Below, in pieces: positions 1 through 11,341 of a stretch of DNA of 64,000 nt (position 1 is its first letter; the number at the start of each line of letters is the position of its first letter). Source of the stretch: Gammaproteobacteria bacterium 28-57-27 (lineage in GTDB: Bacteria > Pseudomonadota > Gammaproteobacteria > Halothiobacillales > Halothiobacillaceae); NCBI GenBank assembly GCA_002281735.1, contig NCGK01000001.1:62001-126000 (forward strand), read 5' to 3'. The notes below the pieces were generated by a model, which saw only the letters and a list, made by a program, of their open reading frames with translations, did no database searches and had not been told where the DNA came from. A program made the position numbers and the translations under genes.

Positions 1-2503
1 CGTCACAGCAGGCGGCGCGGATGTGACCGGTTTTCTGTTCCCCGCACACGCGGGGATGAACCGGTTGATTTTTTCGTCGAACGTTGGGGGTCTGACTGTT
101 CCCCGCACACGCGGGGATGAACCGACGACTGACCATTTGCAACATCAACAACAGCACTGTTCCCCGCACACGCGGGGATGAACCGACGATGTCCACATCG
201 TCAAGGTGTGGATCAAACTGTTCCCCGCACACGCGGGGATGAACCGGTCGATATGACAGGCGTGTTCAAACATGCGCACTGTTCCCCGCACACGCGGGGA
301 TGAACCGGTAAAAAACGATGAGCCAGAGAATGAACCTCCCTGTTCCCCGCACACGCGGGGATGAACCGATTTATGAATGGTCAGGAATGAGCGCAGCCGA
401 CTGTTCCCCGCACACGCGGGGATGAACCGAAAAAAGCTGATGCTGAAGAGAGCAAGGCCAGCTGTTCCCCGCACACGCGGGGATGAACCGTAACAGCTCT
501 AACGTTCCAACTTCAACGTTTCCTGTTCCCCGCACACGCGGGGATGAACCGCATGGTCACAGTTCATTTTGAGGACTGAGAGACTGTTCCCCGCACACGC
601 GGGGATGAACCGGACGGCAAAGCGCTGGCTGTAACCGTGCTGGCCTGTTCCCCGCACACGCGGGGATGAACCGGTTTTACCCATAACAAGAGGCTCTCCG
701 AACATCTGTTCCCCGCACACGCGGGGATGAACCGCTGAATGAGATTCACGAGACGGTGACGACCGACTGTTCCCCGCACACGCGGGGATGAACCGTCACC
801 CGGTCGGGTTGTACATGCTCCGCTCGTCTGTTCCCCGCACACGCGGGGATGAACCGCTGAGTAACTGTCCCTAAATAGCCTGCCATCTCTGTTCCCCGCA
901 CACGCGGGGATGAACCGTGTGGCTGGATTATCTCCCTCCCATTGCCCGCCTGTTCCCCGCACACGCGGGGATGAACCGGATTCCCGGCTTGTGCTTCGGC
1001 CTGAGTAAACCTGTTCCCCGCACACGCGGGGATGAACCGTTGCTGGTAAATGTTATAAGGGCTGTTCGATGCTGTTCCCCGCACACGCGGGGATGAACCG
1101 ATACCCATTAATTAGGGGTGAGGATATACGTACTGTTCCCCGCACACGCGGGGATGAACCGCGCTTTCCCGTGCGCAAACGTTCATGGGCATGCTGTTCC
1201 CCGCACACGCGGGGATGAACCGGCGTCAGAGCATGGGCAGAAGCGCGTTCACCCCTGTTCCCCGCACACGCGGGGATGAACCGCCTCGTCACTCCAAACC
1301 ACCGTAGCGCGCTCACTGTTCCCCGCACACGCGGGGATGAACCGTCGCGCCCGGCGCTGTACGAGCGCATGACGATCTGTTCCCCGCACACGCGGGGATG
1401 AACCGCGCGTCGATTGATGGAGGGCGCCGCATGATCTCTGTTCCCCGCACACGCGGGGATGAACCGTGGACGCGATGACGCAGGCACTCAGGCGGCTGCT
1501 GTTCCCCGCACACGCGGGGATGAACCGTCGCTGGACATTGTTTTGCAGGCAGACAGCTCCTGTTCCCCGCACACGCGGGGATGAACCGCACATTATGTTC
1601 TTCAACAAGTCCGCGCTTCGCTGTTCCCCGCACACGCGGGGATGAACCGGCTGCTACGCTCATGCTAGAGTACGCAGTAACCTGTTCCCCGCACACGCGG
1701 GGATGAACCGCGCGGGTTCTTCCCCGGCGTGAAGCTCCTGATCTGTTCCCCGCACACGCGGGGATGAACCGTCTTCGCGGTCTTTGTCGAGCAGCAAAAG
1801 CCCCTGTTCCCCGCACACGCGGGGATGAACCGCTTTAAGAATGGCAGAAGAGTGCAGGCGTGCTCTGTTCCCCGCACACGCGGGGATGAACCGGCATGAA
1901 CAATGAATTGATGTTTAGTTCCGCCCTGTTCCCCGCACACGCGGGGATGAACCGATATTGTGCTTGGCAAAGACACCGCCGTGCAGCTGTTCCCCGCACA
2001 CGCGGGGATGAACCGTTTGGAAGCGGCGGCGATCCTGCTGTGGTCAACTGTTCCCCGCACACGCGGGGATGAACCGCCAAAAAAAGATGGTGGCGGCTGG
2101 GATATTCACTGTTCCCCGCACACGCGGGGATGAACCGCTTCTTTGCTCAGGATCATGCAAGCACCGCCTCTGTTCCCCGCACACGCGGGGATGAACCGCC
2201 CGTTACCGATACCCTTTCTTTCCAGACCGCCTGTTCCCCGCACACGCGGGGATGAACCGCGTCCTAGGGCTAGGGTGGCTTTGTTGCGTATCTGTTCCCC
2301 GCACACGCGGGGATGAACCGGTACTCGGCCTCATAAAACTCATGCCGCCTTACTGTTCCCCGCACACGCGAGGATGAACCGCATTTTACAGGAGCGGGCA
2401 TCCGCGTCAACGCCTGTTCCCCGCACACGCGGGGATGAACCGTGCGGCGCATCGCCGTCAATGCTTTGATGGCACTGTTCCCCGCACACGCGGGGATGAA
2501 CCG

Positions 2504-2536
2504 GATTGAGTGCAGCGTATATCGGAAACTCGAAAA
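2504..2536 (+). repeat. Single 33-nt spacer in an otherwise 32-nt array
   Basis: Repeats start at 2475 and 2537, 62 bp apart, whereas every other interval I checked fits 61 bp. This spacer is therefore one base longer. Type I-E acquisition occasionally yields 33-nt spacers, so this is natural slack rather than an assembly error. Confidence 0.85.
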
Positions 2537-3114
2537 CTGTTCCCCGCACACGCGGGGATGAACCGGCCGAGGGAATCGTTATGCGCTCGTACAGCGCCTG
2601 TTCCCCGCACACGCGGGGATGAACCGCTTCGGGGTCTGGCTTCTGCCCGTGCCATACGCTGTTCCCCGCACACGCGGGGATGAACCGGAGTACACATCGG
2701 GCGCAGAGTCCATGCCAAGCTGTTCCCCGCACACGCGGGGATGAACCGTCCTCTCGTGTCGGAGGGATTCCGCCCAGAGTCTGTTCCCCGCACACGCGGG
2801 GATGAACCGGCCTGCTTCCAAAAAGCAAGCCTGAAGATTGGCTGTTCCCCGCACACGCGGGGATGAACCGAACTCGGCCTCCCGAAGTGGTGACGCGCCA
2901 TACTGTTCCCCGCACACGCGGGGATGAACCGAAAAGGCCGGGGCAGTACGCCGCGAAACATCCCTGTTCCCCGCACACGCGGGGATGAACCGTCCGCTGA
3001 GTACTGAACCAATACCTAGATTGTCTGTTCCCCGCACACGCGGGGATGAACCGACTCCCCTTCCGGTGGGGCAGGAGACCACATACTGTTCCCCGCACAC
3101 GCGGGGATGAACCG

Positions 3115-3146
3115 AAATATGGGCAGGACATCGCATCCTCCGTTCA
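3115..3146 (+). repeat. Duplicated CRISPR spacer A, copy 1
   Basis: This spacer, beginning AAATATGGGCAGGACATC, is identical to the one at 3481-3512, six units away. The five spacers between the copies differ from one another and from the flanks, so only one spacer is shared. Confidence 0.93.
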
Positions 3147-3480
3147 CTGTTCCCCGCACACGCGGGGATGAACCGACTGTTGAACCAGCCTATGAAGTCA
3201 TAAAGCACTGTTCCCCGCACACGCGGGGATGAACCGCCAATTCATGCAAGGTAAAAGACACGCAAGTCCTGTTCCCCGCACACGCGGGGATGAACCGGGT
3301 GCGCGCATTCACGGCGTCGGCGGCCTCGACTGTTCCCCGCACACGCGGGGATGAACCGGCCAGCGCCGGGGGGTGGGTACGTCAACCGGGCTGTTCCCCG
3401 CACACGCGGGGATGAACCGCAGGATGCGGCTTACCCAGCGTGGCATGATGACTGTTCCCCGCACACGCGGGGATGAACCG

Positions 3481-3512
3481 AAATATGGGCAGGACATCGC
3501 ATCCTCCGTTCA
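3481..3512 (+). repeat. Duplicated CRISPR spacer A, copy 2
   Basis: Second copy of the spacer at 3115-3146. It sits nearer the trailer end, so on the usual leader-first model it is the older copy. Confidence 0.93.
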
Positions 3513-4151
3513 CTGTTCCCCGCACACGCGGGGATGAACCGTGTCTCCTGGGTTTTGGATAGGCGAAACGGGTCTGTTCCCCGCACACGCGGGGATGAAC
3601 CGCAGCTCTTGAGGCGGTCAATGGGCGCTCAGTTCTGTTCCCCGCACACGCGGGGATGAACCGTATCGCAGCAGGTACTGTGACGGGCGAGGTACCTGTT
3701 CCCCGCACACGCGGGGATGAACCGGTTAGATCAGATTGCCGGGCATGAGGTGGCCACTGTTCCCCGCACACGCGGGGATGAACCGTGGGAGAGAACACAA
3801 CCAACCGCGAACTAGCCCTGTTCCCCGCACACGCGGGGATGAACCGATCGGCGTTTACCTCGACCACTGTTTTACAGGCTGTTCCCCGCACACGCGGGGA
3901 TGAACCGTCGACCTGGACATCAATACGGCTTGATGTGGCCTGTTCCCCGCACACGCGGGGATGAACCGACGGCATGTGCGTTTGCCCTGACGGGTTGATC
4001 CTGTTCCCCGCACACGCGGGGATGAACCGGCTCGGCGAGGCTGGGGCTCGATACCGATGCCCTGTTCCCCGCACACGCGGGGATGAACCGTGGTCATATC
4101 TTTTTATCCAGTGTGGGTTAATCTGTTCCCCGCACACGCGGGGATGAACCG

Positions 4152-4183
4152 CGCGCTGTCCAATCGGTAGACAGCATGTATGA
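4152..4183 (+). repeat. Duplicated CRISPR spacer B, copy 1
   Basis: This spacer, beginning CGCGCTGTCCAATCGGTA, is identical to the one at 4335-4366, three units away. The two spacers in between are unique. Confidence 0.93.
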
Positions 4184-4334
4184 CTGTTCCCCGCACACGC
4201 GGGGATGAACCGAAAGTCATCATCCGCACATACAGTGCTGGCGTCTGTTCCCCGCACACGCGGGGATGAACCGCACCGTCACCGCCGTGTCGTTGAGAGT
4301 GTTTTCTGTTCCCCGCACACGCGGGGATGAACCG

Positions 4335-4366
4335 CGCGCTGTCCAATCGGTAGACAGCATGTATGA
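4335..4366 (+). repeat. Duplicated CRISPR spacer B, copy 2
   Basis: Second copy of the spacer at 4152-4183. Confidence 0.93.
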
Positions 4367-5911
4367 CTGTTCCCCGCACACGCGGGGATGAACCGCCCGC
4401 TGCTCCCGTGGGTTTTACGCGTAGCCGCTGTTCCCCGCACACGCGGGGATGAACCGTGTCAACACAAGAGTGTTTTTCTTGTGCTTTGCTGTTCCCCGCA
4501 CACGCGGGGATGAACCGCACTGGACGGCTGCCGCACCGGCAGTTTATTTCTGTTCCCCGCACACGCGGGGATGAACCGTGTTGCCGATGCTTGGGAAGTT
4601 TGACGCTGTACTGTTCCCCGCACACGCGGGGATGAACCGTCGTCGCGCACCCTGATTGGCAACCATTTCATCTGTTCCCCGCACACGCGGGGATGAACCG
4701 GCCGATGTGTATTTTATCAAGGGTCGATTAAACTGTTCCCCGCACACGCGGGGATGAACCGCAGTGACCCGCCCTTGGACAGCGTGACAAAAACTGTTCC
4801 CCGCACACGCGGGGATGAACCGATTTGGCAGGCGTATTTATCCCACTCAACTGCCTGTTCCCCGCACACGCGGGGATGAACCGGTCGCCGATGCCTGCAC
4901 TTTGGCACATCAAAACTGTTCCCCGCACACGCGGGGATGAACCGTGTCGTCTTATGGCGATTACTCCAACAATGGTCTGTTCCCCGCACACGCGGGGATG
5001 AACCGCAATGGCTCGATGCCGATGGAAAACCGAGAAACTGTTCCCCGCACACGCGGGGATGAACCGCTGTGTCAGGGTTACGCCCGACATCGACCCGCCT
5101 GTTCCCCGCACACGCGGGGATGAACCGTCAACACCGCCTTTGCGATTGTCACGGTACGCCTGTTCCCCGCACACGCGGGGATGAACCGCCGGATTGAACG
5201 TAGGAGGAGTAAACAATGCACTGTTCCCCGCACACGCGGGGATGAACCGCCACCGCCAGCGCATCCGAACTCGCCAACACCCTGTTCCCCGCACACGCGG
5301 GGATGAAGTTCGTTTTTAGATTCCATCGAGATAATCTCATGCCTGTTCCCCGCACACGCGGGGATGAACCGCTAGTTGCTCTTGGTATTGTTTCTGTCGC
5401 TATCTGTTCCCCGCACACGCGGGGATGAACCTGACATTGTGGATATGGCCTACGCCAAAGCGCCCTGTTCCCCGCACACGCGGGGATGAACCGGTCGCAC
5501 CTTGGGTGTGGAAGCGGAAATAGCCCTGTTCCCCGCACACGCGGGGATGAACCGCAAATGGGGATCGATCACTCGGGCGTTTCCGACTGTTCCCCGCACA
5601 CGCGGGGATGAACCGCCAATATGGCCGATTCTATAAAATAAGCATAACTGTTCCCCGCACACGCGGGGATGAACCGGAACAGAGTGTTCCTAGATTCAGG
5701 AATGGCATCTGTTCCCCGCACACGCGGGGATGAACCGATCATCGGCGATGCCGACTACGGTAAGGATGCCTGTTCCCCGCACACGCGGGGATGAAAGAGG
5801 AATCCATTGTTCTCAAGGCGCGCGATGCGCCTGTTCCCCGCACACGCGGGGATGAAAGAGCGTCTGATTGTTAACTGATTCGAAACTGACCATAGCCGCA
5901 TTATCAGGCGG

Positions 5912-7216
5912 CTAGCTGATGGTTCGATGCGTGGGCGCACTATTACGTTCTGCCTGTAGAACGCTCTCGATTTTTCTGCAAAGAGCGATCGGATCATGAA
6001 CCGGCGTGAAGTGTGAAGCGAGCAATGAGCACTGGGCACGAACGGCTTCAGATGTATTAAGCACTCGAAGGCTCCGTGCCAAGTTGCGAGGCTGTAACTT
6101 CTTCGCGGGAATGACCTTGCCGACACCGAGTGATGCGATGCGCGCCCCGTTATCAAATTGATCCCAAGCGAAGGGGGCAACCAGTTGGGGTGTGCCTGCG
6201 CGTAGCGCCTCGGCGGTTGTTCCGATACCACCGTGATGAATGAGCGTTGCGGCGTGGGGGAGCAGTGCGGACAGCGGAGCATAGGGTTGCCACAGCACAG
6301 ACTCAGGGAGGTGCGCCGGGATTTGGCTGGGCTCCTTAGTCAGGAAAATGGCACGCCTTCCAAGTCTGTTGACGGCAGAAAGTGCGCAATCGAAAAAGTC
6401 GGCTGCATGGATATTCCCGGTGCCCGGGGTGAAAACCAGCGGTTTCTCTCCGGCCTCAAGAAAGGCGGAAAGCTCTTCTGTGAATCCACCCTGTGCGCTT
6501 GCCTCAAATAATTGGAAGTCGCCAGAAATCAAGGGACGCGGCCAGTCTGCTGCATTAGGGGCGAACCAGGGAGGGAAAAGAGTCACCAACAGATCCGGAG
6601 CTTCGGCAATATGCGCCAAAAAAGAACGAACCCTAGGTAACCCTAGTGGCTTCCTGATGGCATTGATGTGTGCAAGTGCGACCGGGTTAACCCAGCGTTT
6701 TTCCACAAATTTCCAGATAGCACGCCGCGATCGCATCGGCACCCAGCGCGGCACCGACATGGCGCCGATGTTCATCGGGTCGTGACAGCTTCGCAGATTT
6801 GATGGCGCAAGGTAGGCGGCGACAACCGAGTTGACAAGGCCACGTTCCCGGGTGAGCACGGCACCCGGTACAGCAAATGGGTGGGTGATCGCCACTTGAT
6901 GGGGATGCCGGGGCATGGATCGGATCACCTCATCCATTTGTCGCCACTGCTCGCCATAGGCAGCCATCAGAACCGAGAACCCCTGTTTTGGGTTCCATAA
7001 ATCCGGATTCGCAATGACGCGCTGATAGTCATCGTGCGTTCCGAGTCCGATGGACGTAACGCCTTCCCCCTGAACAAGCTTCGCATGATAGGCATTGGTT
7101 ATAAGCGTAACCTTCCGTCCAAGCGTCTGTAATGATTTTGCGACGCGGATGAACGGATGGATATCGCCAGCCGTGCCGATAGTTATAACGAGGTAGTGCG
7201 GAGTGGTTTCATTCAT
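5912..7216 (-). CDS. GT1-type nucleotide-sugar glycosyltransferase (RhlB/UGT-like)
   Basis: A 434-residue protein of the GT-B fold. Near residue 12 the run TIGTAGDIHPF is the N-terminal acceptor-domain signature of bacterial sterol/flavonoid/rhamnosyl transferases. Residues about 327-357 carry the donor-binding motif HHGGIGTTAEAL..GTPQLVAPFAWDQFDNG. Such enzymes move a sugar from a nucleotide-sugar donor to a lipid or small molecule; the acceptor cannot be read from sequence. I chose the ATG at 7216 because the family fold begins right after it; an in-frame start at 7321 would add 35 residues of no recognisable family sequence. No strong ribosome site is seen for either. The stop lies only 52 bp from the last CRISPR repeat, and transcription runs toward the array. 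It has no obvious operon partner. Confidence 0.85.
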   Translation of the reverse strand: MNETTPHYLVITIGTAGDIHPFIRVAKSLQTLGRKVTLITNAYHAKLVQGEGVTSIGLGTHDDYQRVIANPDLWNPKQGFSVLMAAYGEQWRQMDEVIRSMPRHPHQVAITHPFAVPGAVLTRERGLVNSVVAAYLAPSNLRSCHDPMNIGAMSVPRWVPMRSRRAIWKFVEKRWVNPVALAHINAIRKPLGLPRVRSFLAHIAEAPDLLVTLFPPWFAPNAADWPRPLISGDFQLFEASAQGGFTEELSAFLEAGEKPLVFTPGTGNIHAADFFDCALSAVNRLGRRAIFLTKEPSQIPAHLPESVLWQPYAPLSALLPHAATLIHHGGIGTTAEALRAGTPQLVAPFAWDQFDNGARIASLGVGKVIPAKKLQPRNLARSLRVLNTSEAVRAQCSLLASHFTPVHDPIALCRKIESVLQAERNSAPTHRTIS

Positions 7217-7375
7217 GGTGGGGGGCTTGTAAGCGAATGGTTCATGCAATGGGTTGTTGACACCAACATGGTGATTTTTCTGGTACACACGAGGTGATTG
7301 CCTTTGGTTAACCGCAAGCACGATGTTCAGATCGTGAACAGGTACTAAGGAATAAACATAGACGGCTATGCAAAA

Positions 7376-7402
7376 AATATCGGCGGAAAATTCGCCAATA
7401 TT
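7376..7402. promoter_or_regulatory. Inverted repeat in the GT/acnB intergenic region, possible operator
   Basis: AATATCGGCG, seven bases, then CGCCAATATT form a 10-bp inverted repeat with one mismatch. It lies 176 bp upstream of the acnB start in the 361-bp gap between the divergent glycosyltransferase and acnB. A second small dyad (CACGAT..ATCGTG) lies at 7320-7337. The symmetric AT-tipped form fits a regulator site, but no regulator is identified. Nothing else recognisable is seen in the gap apart from the acnB ribosome site. Confidence 0.4.
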
Positions 7403-7577
7403 TGGTAACGCGGTGAGATGAGTGTCTTTAATGAAGGCGAAGGTTTTAGTTCACAGCGCTGGCTGGCTTATGATGTGCGGCGAAGTCGTACAAATGCTGA
7501 ACTACGGTTTTTCTGGCAGGTCTGGCTCATTTTTTGCTCAGAATAACTTTTCAAATATCCATCACGAGGTACCCACC

Positions 7578-10139
7578 ATGCTCGAAACCTACCGCTTCCA
7601 TGTTGCCGAACGCGCTACGCTTGGCTTGCCTCCGCTGCCCTTGGTCGCTGAGCAGGTCGCTGCACTGGTCGAGCTTTTGAAAAACCCGCCGCAGGGCGAG
7701 GGGCAAACGCTGGTCGAGTTGCTTGCCGAGCGTGTACAACCGGGTGTTGATCCTGCGGCGTATGTGAAAGCGGCCTTTTTGGCAGATGTGGCGCATGGCA
7801 AGGTGGCTTGCCCCTTGATCGAGCGCACGCGGGCGACGTTCCTGCTGGGAACCATGCTGGGTGGCTATAACGTGCAGCCGCTGATTGCGCTGCTGGATGA
7901 CGAGGTGGTCGCGGGTGAAGCGGTTGCGGCCTTGTCTGGTACGTTGCTGATTTACGATGCCTTCCGCGATGTGGAAGACAAGGCCAAGGCGGGCAATGTC
8001 CATGCGCAAAAGGTCATGCAGGCTTGGGCGGATGCGGTGTGGTTCAAAAATCGCACTGCGTTGCCGGACGAGCTTACCCTGACCGTGTTCAAGGTTCCGG
8101 GGGAAACCAACACCGATGACCTTTCGCCCGCGCAGGATGCCTGGAGCCGTCCGGATATTCCGTTGCACGCCAAAGTCATGTTGGGCAGCAAGATGCCCGG
8201 CGGATTGGATACGATTGAGCAACTCAAGAGCAAAGGTCATCCGATTGCCTATGTCGGCGATGTGGTCGGCACGGGTTCCAGCCGCAAGTCGGCGATCAAT
8301 TCCGTGCTCTGGCATATGGGGGCGGATATTCCGTTTGTGCCCAACAAGCGCACCAGCGGGGTGGTGTTAGGTGGCAAGATTGCACCGATCTTTTTCAATA
8401 CCGCCGAGGATTCCGGCGCGCTGCCGATTGAGGTGGATGTTTCGCAGCTGGAAACCGGCGATGTGATTACGTTGCGCCCGTATGTGGGCGAGTTGCTCAA
8501 AAATGGCGCGGTGATCGCGCGCTTTGAGTTCAAGCCGACCACGCTGGCGGATGAAGTCAGGGCAGGGGGACGCATTCCGCTGATTATTGGTCGTGCGCTG
8601 ACCGATCGCGCTCGTGCCGCGCTCGACTTGCCCGCATCGGATGTTTTCGTGCGTCCGGTTGCGCCGCATGATACCGGTAAGGGCTTTACCCAGGCGCAAA
8701 AAATGGTGGGTCAGGCCTGCGGCGTGACCGGCGTGCGTCCCGGTACCTATTGCGAGCCGCGTATGACCACCGTCGGTTCGCAGGACACCACCGGCGCCAT
8801 GACCCGCGACGAGCTGACCGAGCTGGCCTGCCTGGGCTTCTCCGCCGATCTGGTCATGCAATCGTTCTGCCACACCGCCGCCTATCCCAAGCCGGTGGAT
8901 ATCAAGCTGCAACACACCCTGCCGGAGTTCATCCAGACCCGTGGCGGCGTCTCCCTGCGTCCGGGCGACGGCGTGATCCACTCCTGGCTCAACCGTATGA
9001 TCCTGCCGGATACCGTCGGCACTGGCGGCGACTCGCACACCCGCTTCCCCATCGGCATCTCCTTCCCGGCGGGCTCGGGTCTGGTCGCCTTCGCCGCCGC
9101 GCTGGGCGTGATGCCGCTGGATATGCCGGAATCCGTGCTGGTGCGCTTCAAGGGTGAAATGCAGCCGGGCATTACCCTGCGCGATTTGGTCAACGCCATT
9201 CCGTATGTTGCCATCCAAAAGGGTTTGCTCACGGTCGAGAAAAAGGGCAAGAAAAACGTCTTCAATGGCCGCGTGCTGGAAATTGAAGGTTTGCCGCAAC
9301 TTAAGGTAGAACAAGCGTTTGAATTTGCCGATGCCTCCGCTGAGCGTTCCGCCAACGGCTGCACCGTGCGCCTTGCCAAGGAACCGATCATCGAGTTCCT
9401 CAACTCCAACATCACCCTGCTCAAATGGATGATCGCCAACGATTATGAGGACAAACGCACCTTGTCGCGTCGTATCGAAGCGATGGAAAAATGGCTGGCC
9501 AATCCCGTTCTGCTGGAGCCGGACGCCGACGCTGAATACGCCGAGATTATCGAGATCGACCTTGCCACCATCACCGAACCGCTGCTTGCCTGCCCGAACG
9601 ACCCGGACGACATCAAACCACTGTCTGAAGTCGCAGGCGACATCGTGCATGAAGTCTTTATCGGCTCCTGCATGACCAACATCGGCCACTACCGCGCGGC
9701 GGGCAAGGTTTTGGAAAAGCATGGCGGCGTGGTGCCAACCCGTTTGTGGATTGCCCCGCCGACCAAAATGGACGCGCACCAACTGACCGAAGAAGGCTAT
9801 TACAGCATCTTTGGCAAAGCGGGCGCACGCACCGAAATGCCGGGCTGCTCGCTGTGCATGGGCAACCAGGCGCGCGTGGCCACCGGGGCGACCGTGATGT
9901 CCACCTCCACCCGCAACTTCCCCAACCGCATGGGACAGGACACCAATGTGTATCTTGGCTCAGCCGAACTTGCCGCCGTCACCGCCATTCTGGGGCGCTT
10001 GCCCAGCGTCGAGGATTATCAGGCGCATGTGAAAACCCTGGAACCGCTGGCCGACGATGTGTACCGCTATCTGAATTTCCATCAAATGGCGGCTTACCAG
10101 CACGTCGCGGATAAAATCATCCCGATTGTGGCGGCCTGA
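7578..10139 (+). CDS. acnB: Bifunctional aconitate hydratase 2 / 2-methylisocitrate dehydratase
   Basis: An 853-residue AcnB-type aconitase (E. coli AcnB has 865). It isomerises citrate to isocitrate in the TCA cycle and can act on 2-methylisocitrate. The N-terminus [13 protein letters not shown] matches the family HEAT-like domain, and an ATG at 7578 is preceded by GAGGT at 7566-7570. An upstream in-frame start at 7422 would add 52 unrelated residues and is rejected. The [4Fe-4S] ligands are visible as Cys698 in [14 protein letters not shown] and Cys757/Cys760 in GCSLCMGNQ. Each is offset by exactly 12 from the E. coli ligands 710, 769 and 772. The gene stands alone, with tRNA-Pro downstream. 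Confidence 0.97.
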   Translation: MLETYRFHVAERATLGLPPLPLVAEQVAALVELLKNPPQGEGQTLVELLAERVQPGVDPAAYVKAAFLADVAHGKVACPLIERTRATFLLGTMLGGYNVQPLIALLDDEVVAGEAVAALSGTLLIYDAFRDVEDKAKAGNVHAQKVMQAWADAVWFKNRTALPDELTLTVFKVPGETNTDDLSPAQDAWSRPDIPLHAKVMLGSKMPGGLDTIEQLKSKGHPIAYVGDVVGTGSSRKSAINSVLWHMGADIPFVPNKRTSGVVLGGKIAPIFFNTAEDSGALPIEVDVSQLETGDVITLRPYVGELLKNGAVIARFEFKPTTLADEVRAGGRIPLIIGRALTDRARAALDLPASDVFVRPVAPHDTGKGFTQAQKMVGQACGVTGVRPGTYCEPRMTTVGSQDTTGAMTRDELTELACLGFSADLVMQSFCHTAAYPKPVDIKLQHTLPEFIQTRGGVSLRPGDGVIHSWLNRMILPDTVGTGGDSHTRFPIGISFPAGSGLVAFAAALGVMPLDMPESVLVRFKGEMQPGITLRDLVNAIPYVAIQKGLLTVEKKGKKNVFNGRVLEIEGLPQLKVEQAFEFADASAERSANGCTVRLAKEPIIEFLNSNITLLKWMIANDYEDKRTLSRRIEAMEKWLANPVLLEPDADAEYAEIIEIDLATITEPLLACPNDPDDIKPLSEVAGDIVHEVFIGSCMTNIGHYRAAGKVLEKHGGVVPTRLWIAPPTKMDAHQLTEEGYYSIFGKAGARTEMPGCSLCMGNQARVATGATVMSTSTRNFPNRMGQDTNVYLGSAELAAVTAILGRLPSVEDYQAHVKTLEPLADDVYRYLNFHQMAAYQHVADKIIPIVAA

Positions 10140-10203
10140 AGGGAGAAAGCCTGTCACGCAGGCTTCACAGAAGCGGCTCGGACTGGCATAATGCGCAGCT
10201 TCA

Positions 10204-10280
10204 CGGGGCGTAGCGCAGTCTGGTAGCGCACTAGTCTGGGGGACTAGTGGTCGCAGGTTCAAATCCTGTCGTCCCGACCA
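10204..10280 (+). tRNA. tRNA-Pro (anticodon GGG)
   Basis: A 77-nt cloverleaf can be drawn by hand. The acceptor CGGGGCG pairs with CGTCCCG (one G-U). The D arm is GCGC..GCGC, the anticodon stem is CTAGT/ACTAG around the loop CTGGGGG, and the T arm is GCAGG-TTCAAAT-CCTGT. The 3' end ACCA is encoded. The anticodon GGG reads CCC, so this is proline. It starts 64 bp after acnB and is followed by a terminator. tRNA genes are common integration targets, and the region to its right is accessory in character, but I found no repeat of its 3' end in the window. Confidence 0.96.
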
Positions 10281-10287
10281 ATACACG

Positions 10288-10324
10288 AAAAGGGTTTAGC
10301 TAGAAATGGCTAAGCCCTTTTTTC
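10288..10324 (+). terminator. Rho-independent terminator of tRNA-Pro
   Basis: GGGTTTAGC pairs with GCTAAGCCC (nine pairs, one G-T) across an 8-nt loop and is followed by TTTTTTCTTT. It starts eight bases after the tRNA CCA. Confidence 0.88.
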
Positions 10325-10478
10325 TTTGGGTGCAGATTGCGAAAGAGAATCTATGGGCTTTACGGCTTCATTTTATCTGCAACAGATGGGGGATAATGCG
10401 CGCTGTGGCTACGGGTTACTAATTTGAATGAAAGCTCTAACTCTGCGAGCAGGCTGAGGTGAATTGTTTAACGTGGGC

Positions 10479-11042
10479 TTAGTTGAAATGAGCCATCATG
10501 CGATCCAACCAAGAGGGACTTTCGTACTGTACCCCCATTGCCTTTTTGAGGTTGGCCTCGCATATTTTTGACAAACGACTTAGTTGCGGGGGCTCGTCGG
10601 CTTCGACACGAACAAAGTTTGATCGCCATAACTTTATATGTTGCTCATCAAAATCGCGTTCACCAATGGACTCCATATCGGACTCAATATCCAGAAAACG
10701 GCGTGCAAGATCGGCATGAAGGCGGGCTCGTACAGCGTAGTCAAAAACTAAAGACAGTGCACTGAGTATGGCGATGCCAAGACCAATTAAATTGGAGTGA
10801 GGCATAGTTGCAAAGGCTGCTGAGCCGCCAATCATCATAAATGCCTTGGTGGCACGGTCTAGCCAGTCAAGAAAACGCTCTCGACTACGGTGGTAGCAAA
10901 TGGAAAAGCGCACGTCATATAAAAGTTCATCGCGTTTTTTCCAGAGGTATTGGTTTACTTCTTCTTCTGGGGCGGCTGGGGTGAGGTCGGAGGGCGAGGC
11001 TGTGTGGGGCGGGCTGAATTCGGGCTGGATGGTTTGTTGCAT
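10479..11042 (-). CDS. Two-TM membrane protein, possibly SLATT-like
   Basis: A 187-residue protein with no certain family. Residues 1-25 are polar and proline-rich. They are followed by a charged helix (VNQYLWKKRDELLYDVRFS), two hydrophobic segments (near AFMMIGGSAAFATM and LIGLGIAILSALSLVFDYAV) and a long charged C-terminal helical region (ARLHADLARRFLDIESDMESI). This order of helix, TM hairpin and cytosolic coil resembles SLATT domains, which are predicted pore-forming effectors of nucleotide-signalling defence systems. The likeness is by architecture only, and no SMODS or SLOG partner is adjacent. A ribosome site AAAGGA precedes the ATG. It stands alone between tRNA-Pro and yefM-yoeB. Confidence 0.7.
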   Translation of the reverse strand: MQQTIQPEFSPPHTASPSDLTPAAPEEEVNQYLWKKRDELLYDVRFSICYHRSRERFLDWLDRATKAFMMIGGSAAFATMPHSNLIGLGIAILSALSLVFDYAVRARLHADLARRFLDIESDMESIGERDFDEQHIKLWRSNFVRVEADEPPQLSRLSKICEANLKKAMGVQYESPSWLDRMMAHFN

Positions 11043-11341
11043 GTCCTATTTTCCTTTACAACGGTGCTTTGTGGCGCTTTGGTTGGTGGTTTTGATTTGT
11101 TTGACACATATCACCTCTAGTTGAATTTCACGTTGTCCCGCAGCACTTTACAGCAGACAAACTTACTTGCGTAGCTGACTCATCCCTTTGATTAAGGTTA
11201 TGACGCTCTTTTGCCCTAAACGCACCCAATAAGCACATGACCCGACGCATGACGGGTCTCAAAAGCCGCGTATTGCCATTCTCCGGCGCTTCCTTGCAAA
11301 GCCTTATCCTTCCCGGCATGGCGCGGTGCGCAATAGATCGC

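Larger units (their letters stand above)
1..5859 (+). CRISPR. Type I-E-like CRISPR array, 96 complete repeats, truncated at left window edge
   Basis: A 29-bp repeat recurs every 61 bp from position 35 to 5859, with 32-nt spacers. The repeat has a palindromic stem (CCCCGC..GCGGGG) and ends in ATGAACCG. This resembles the E. coli type I-E repeat, whose crRNA 5' handle is AUAAACCG, so the transcript should run left to right with the handle AUGAACCG. Bases 1-2 are CG and are followed by exactly 32 nt before the first full repeat, so a further repeat is cut by the window edge and the array continues leftward. All units are 61 bp except one (33-nt spacer at 2504-2536). The repeat at 2353 has G to A in the stem. 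Repeats at 5282, 5404, 5770 and 5831 have degenerate 3' ends. Degeneracy at the right marks the old trailer end, so the leader and probably cas genes lie left of the window. No cas gene is present here. The type is inferred from the repeat only. Confidence 0.97.

Noticed and set aside
1-5859. Cas genes or a leader within the window
   Set aside because: None seen; the leader side is left of position 1 and the right flank is a glycosyltransferase.
1-5860. Many long open frames on the minus strand through the CRISPR array, with repeated motifs like RFIPACAGN and VHPRVCGEQ
   Set aside because: They are translations of the 29-bp repeat. Because 61 is not a multiple of three the repeat is read in shifting frames, which mimics a repeat protein. 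No ribosome sites or codon bias.
8367-9782. 471-residue minus-strand frame opposite acnB
   Set aside because: Shadow of a highly conserved gene in GC-rich sequence; His/Arg/Gly-rich with no recognisable domain.
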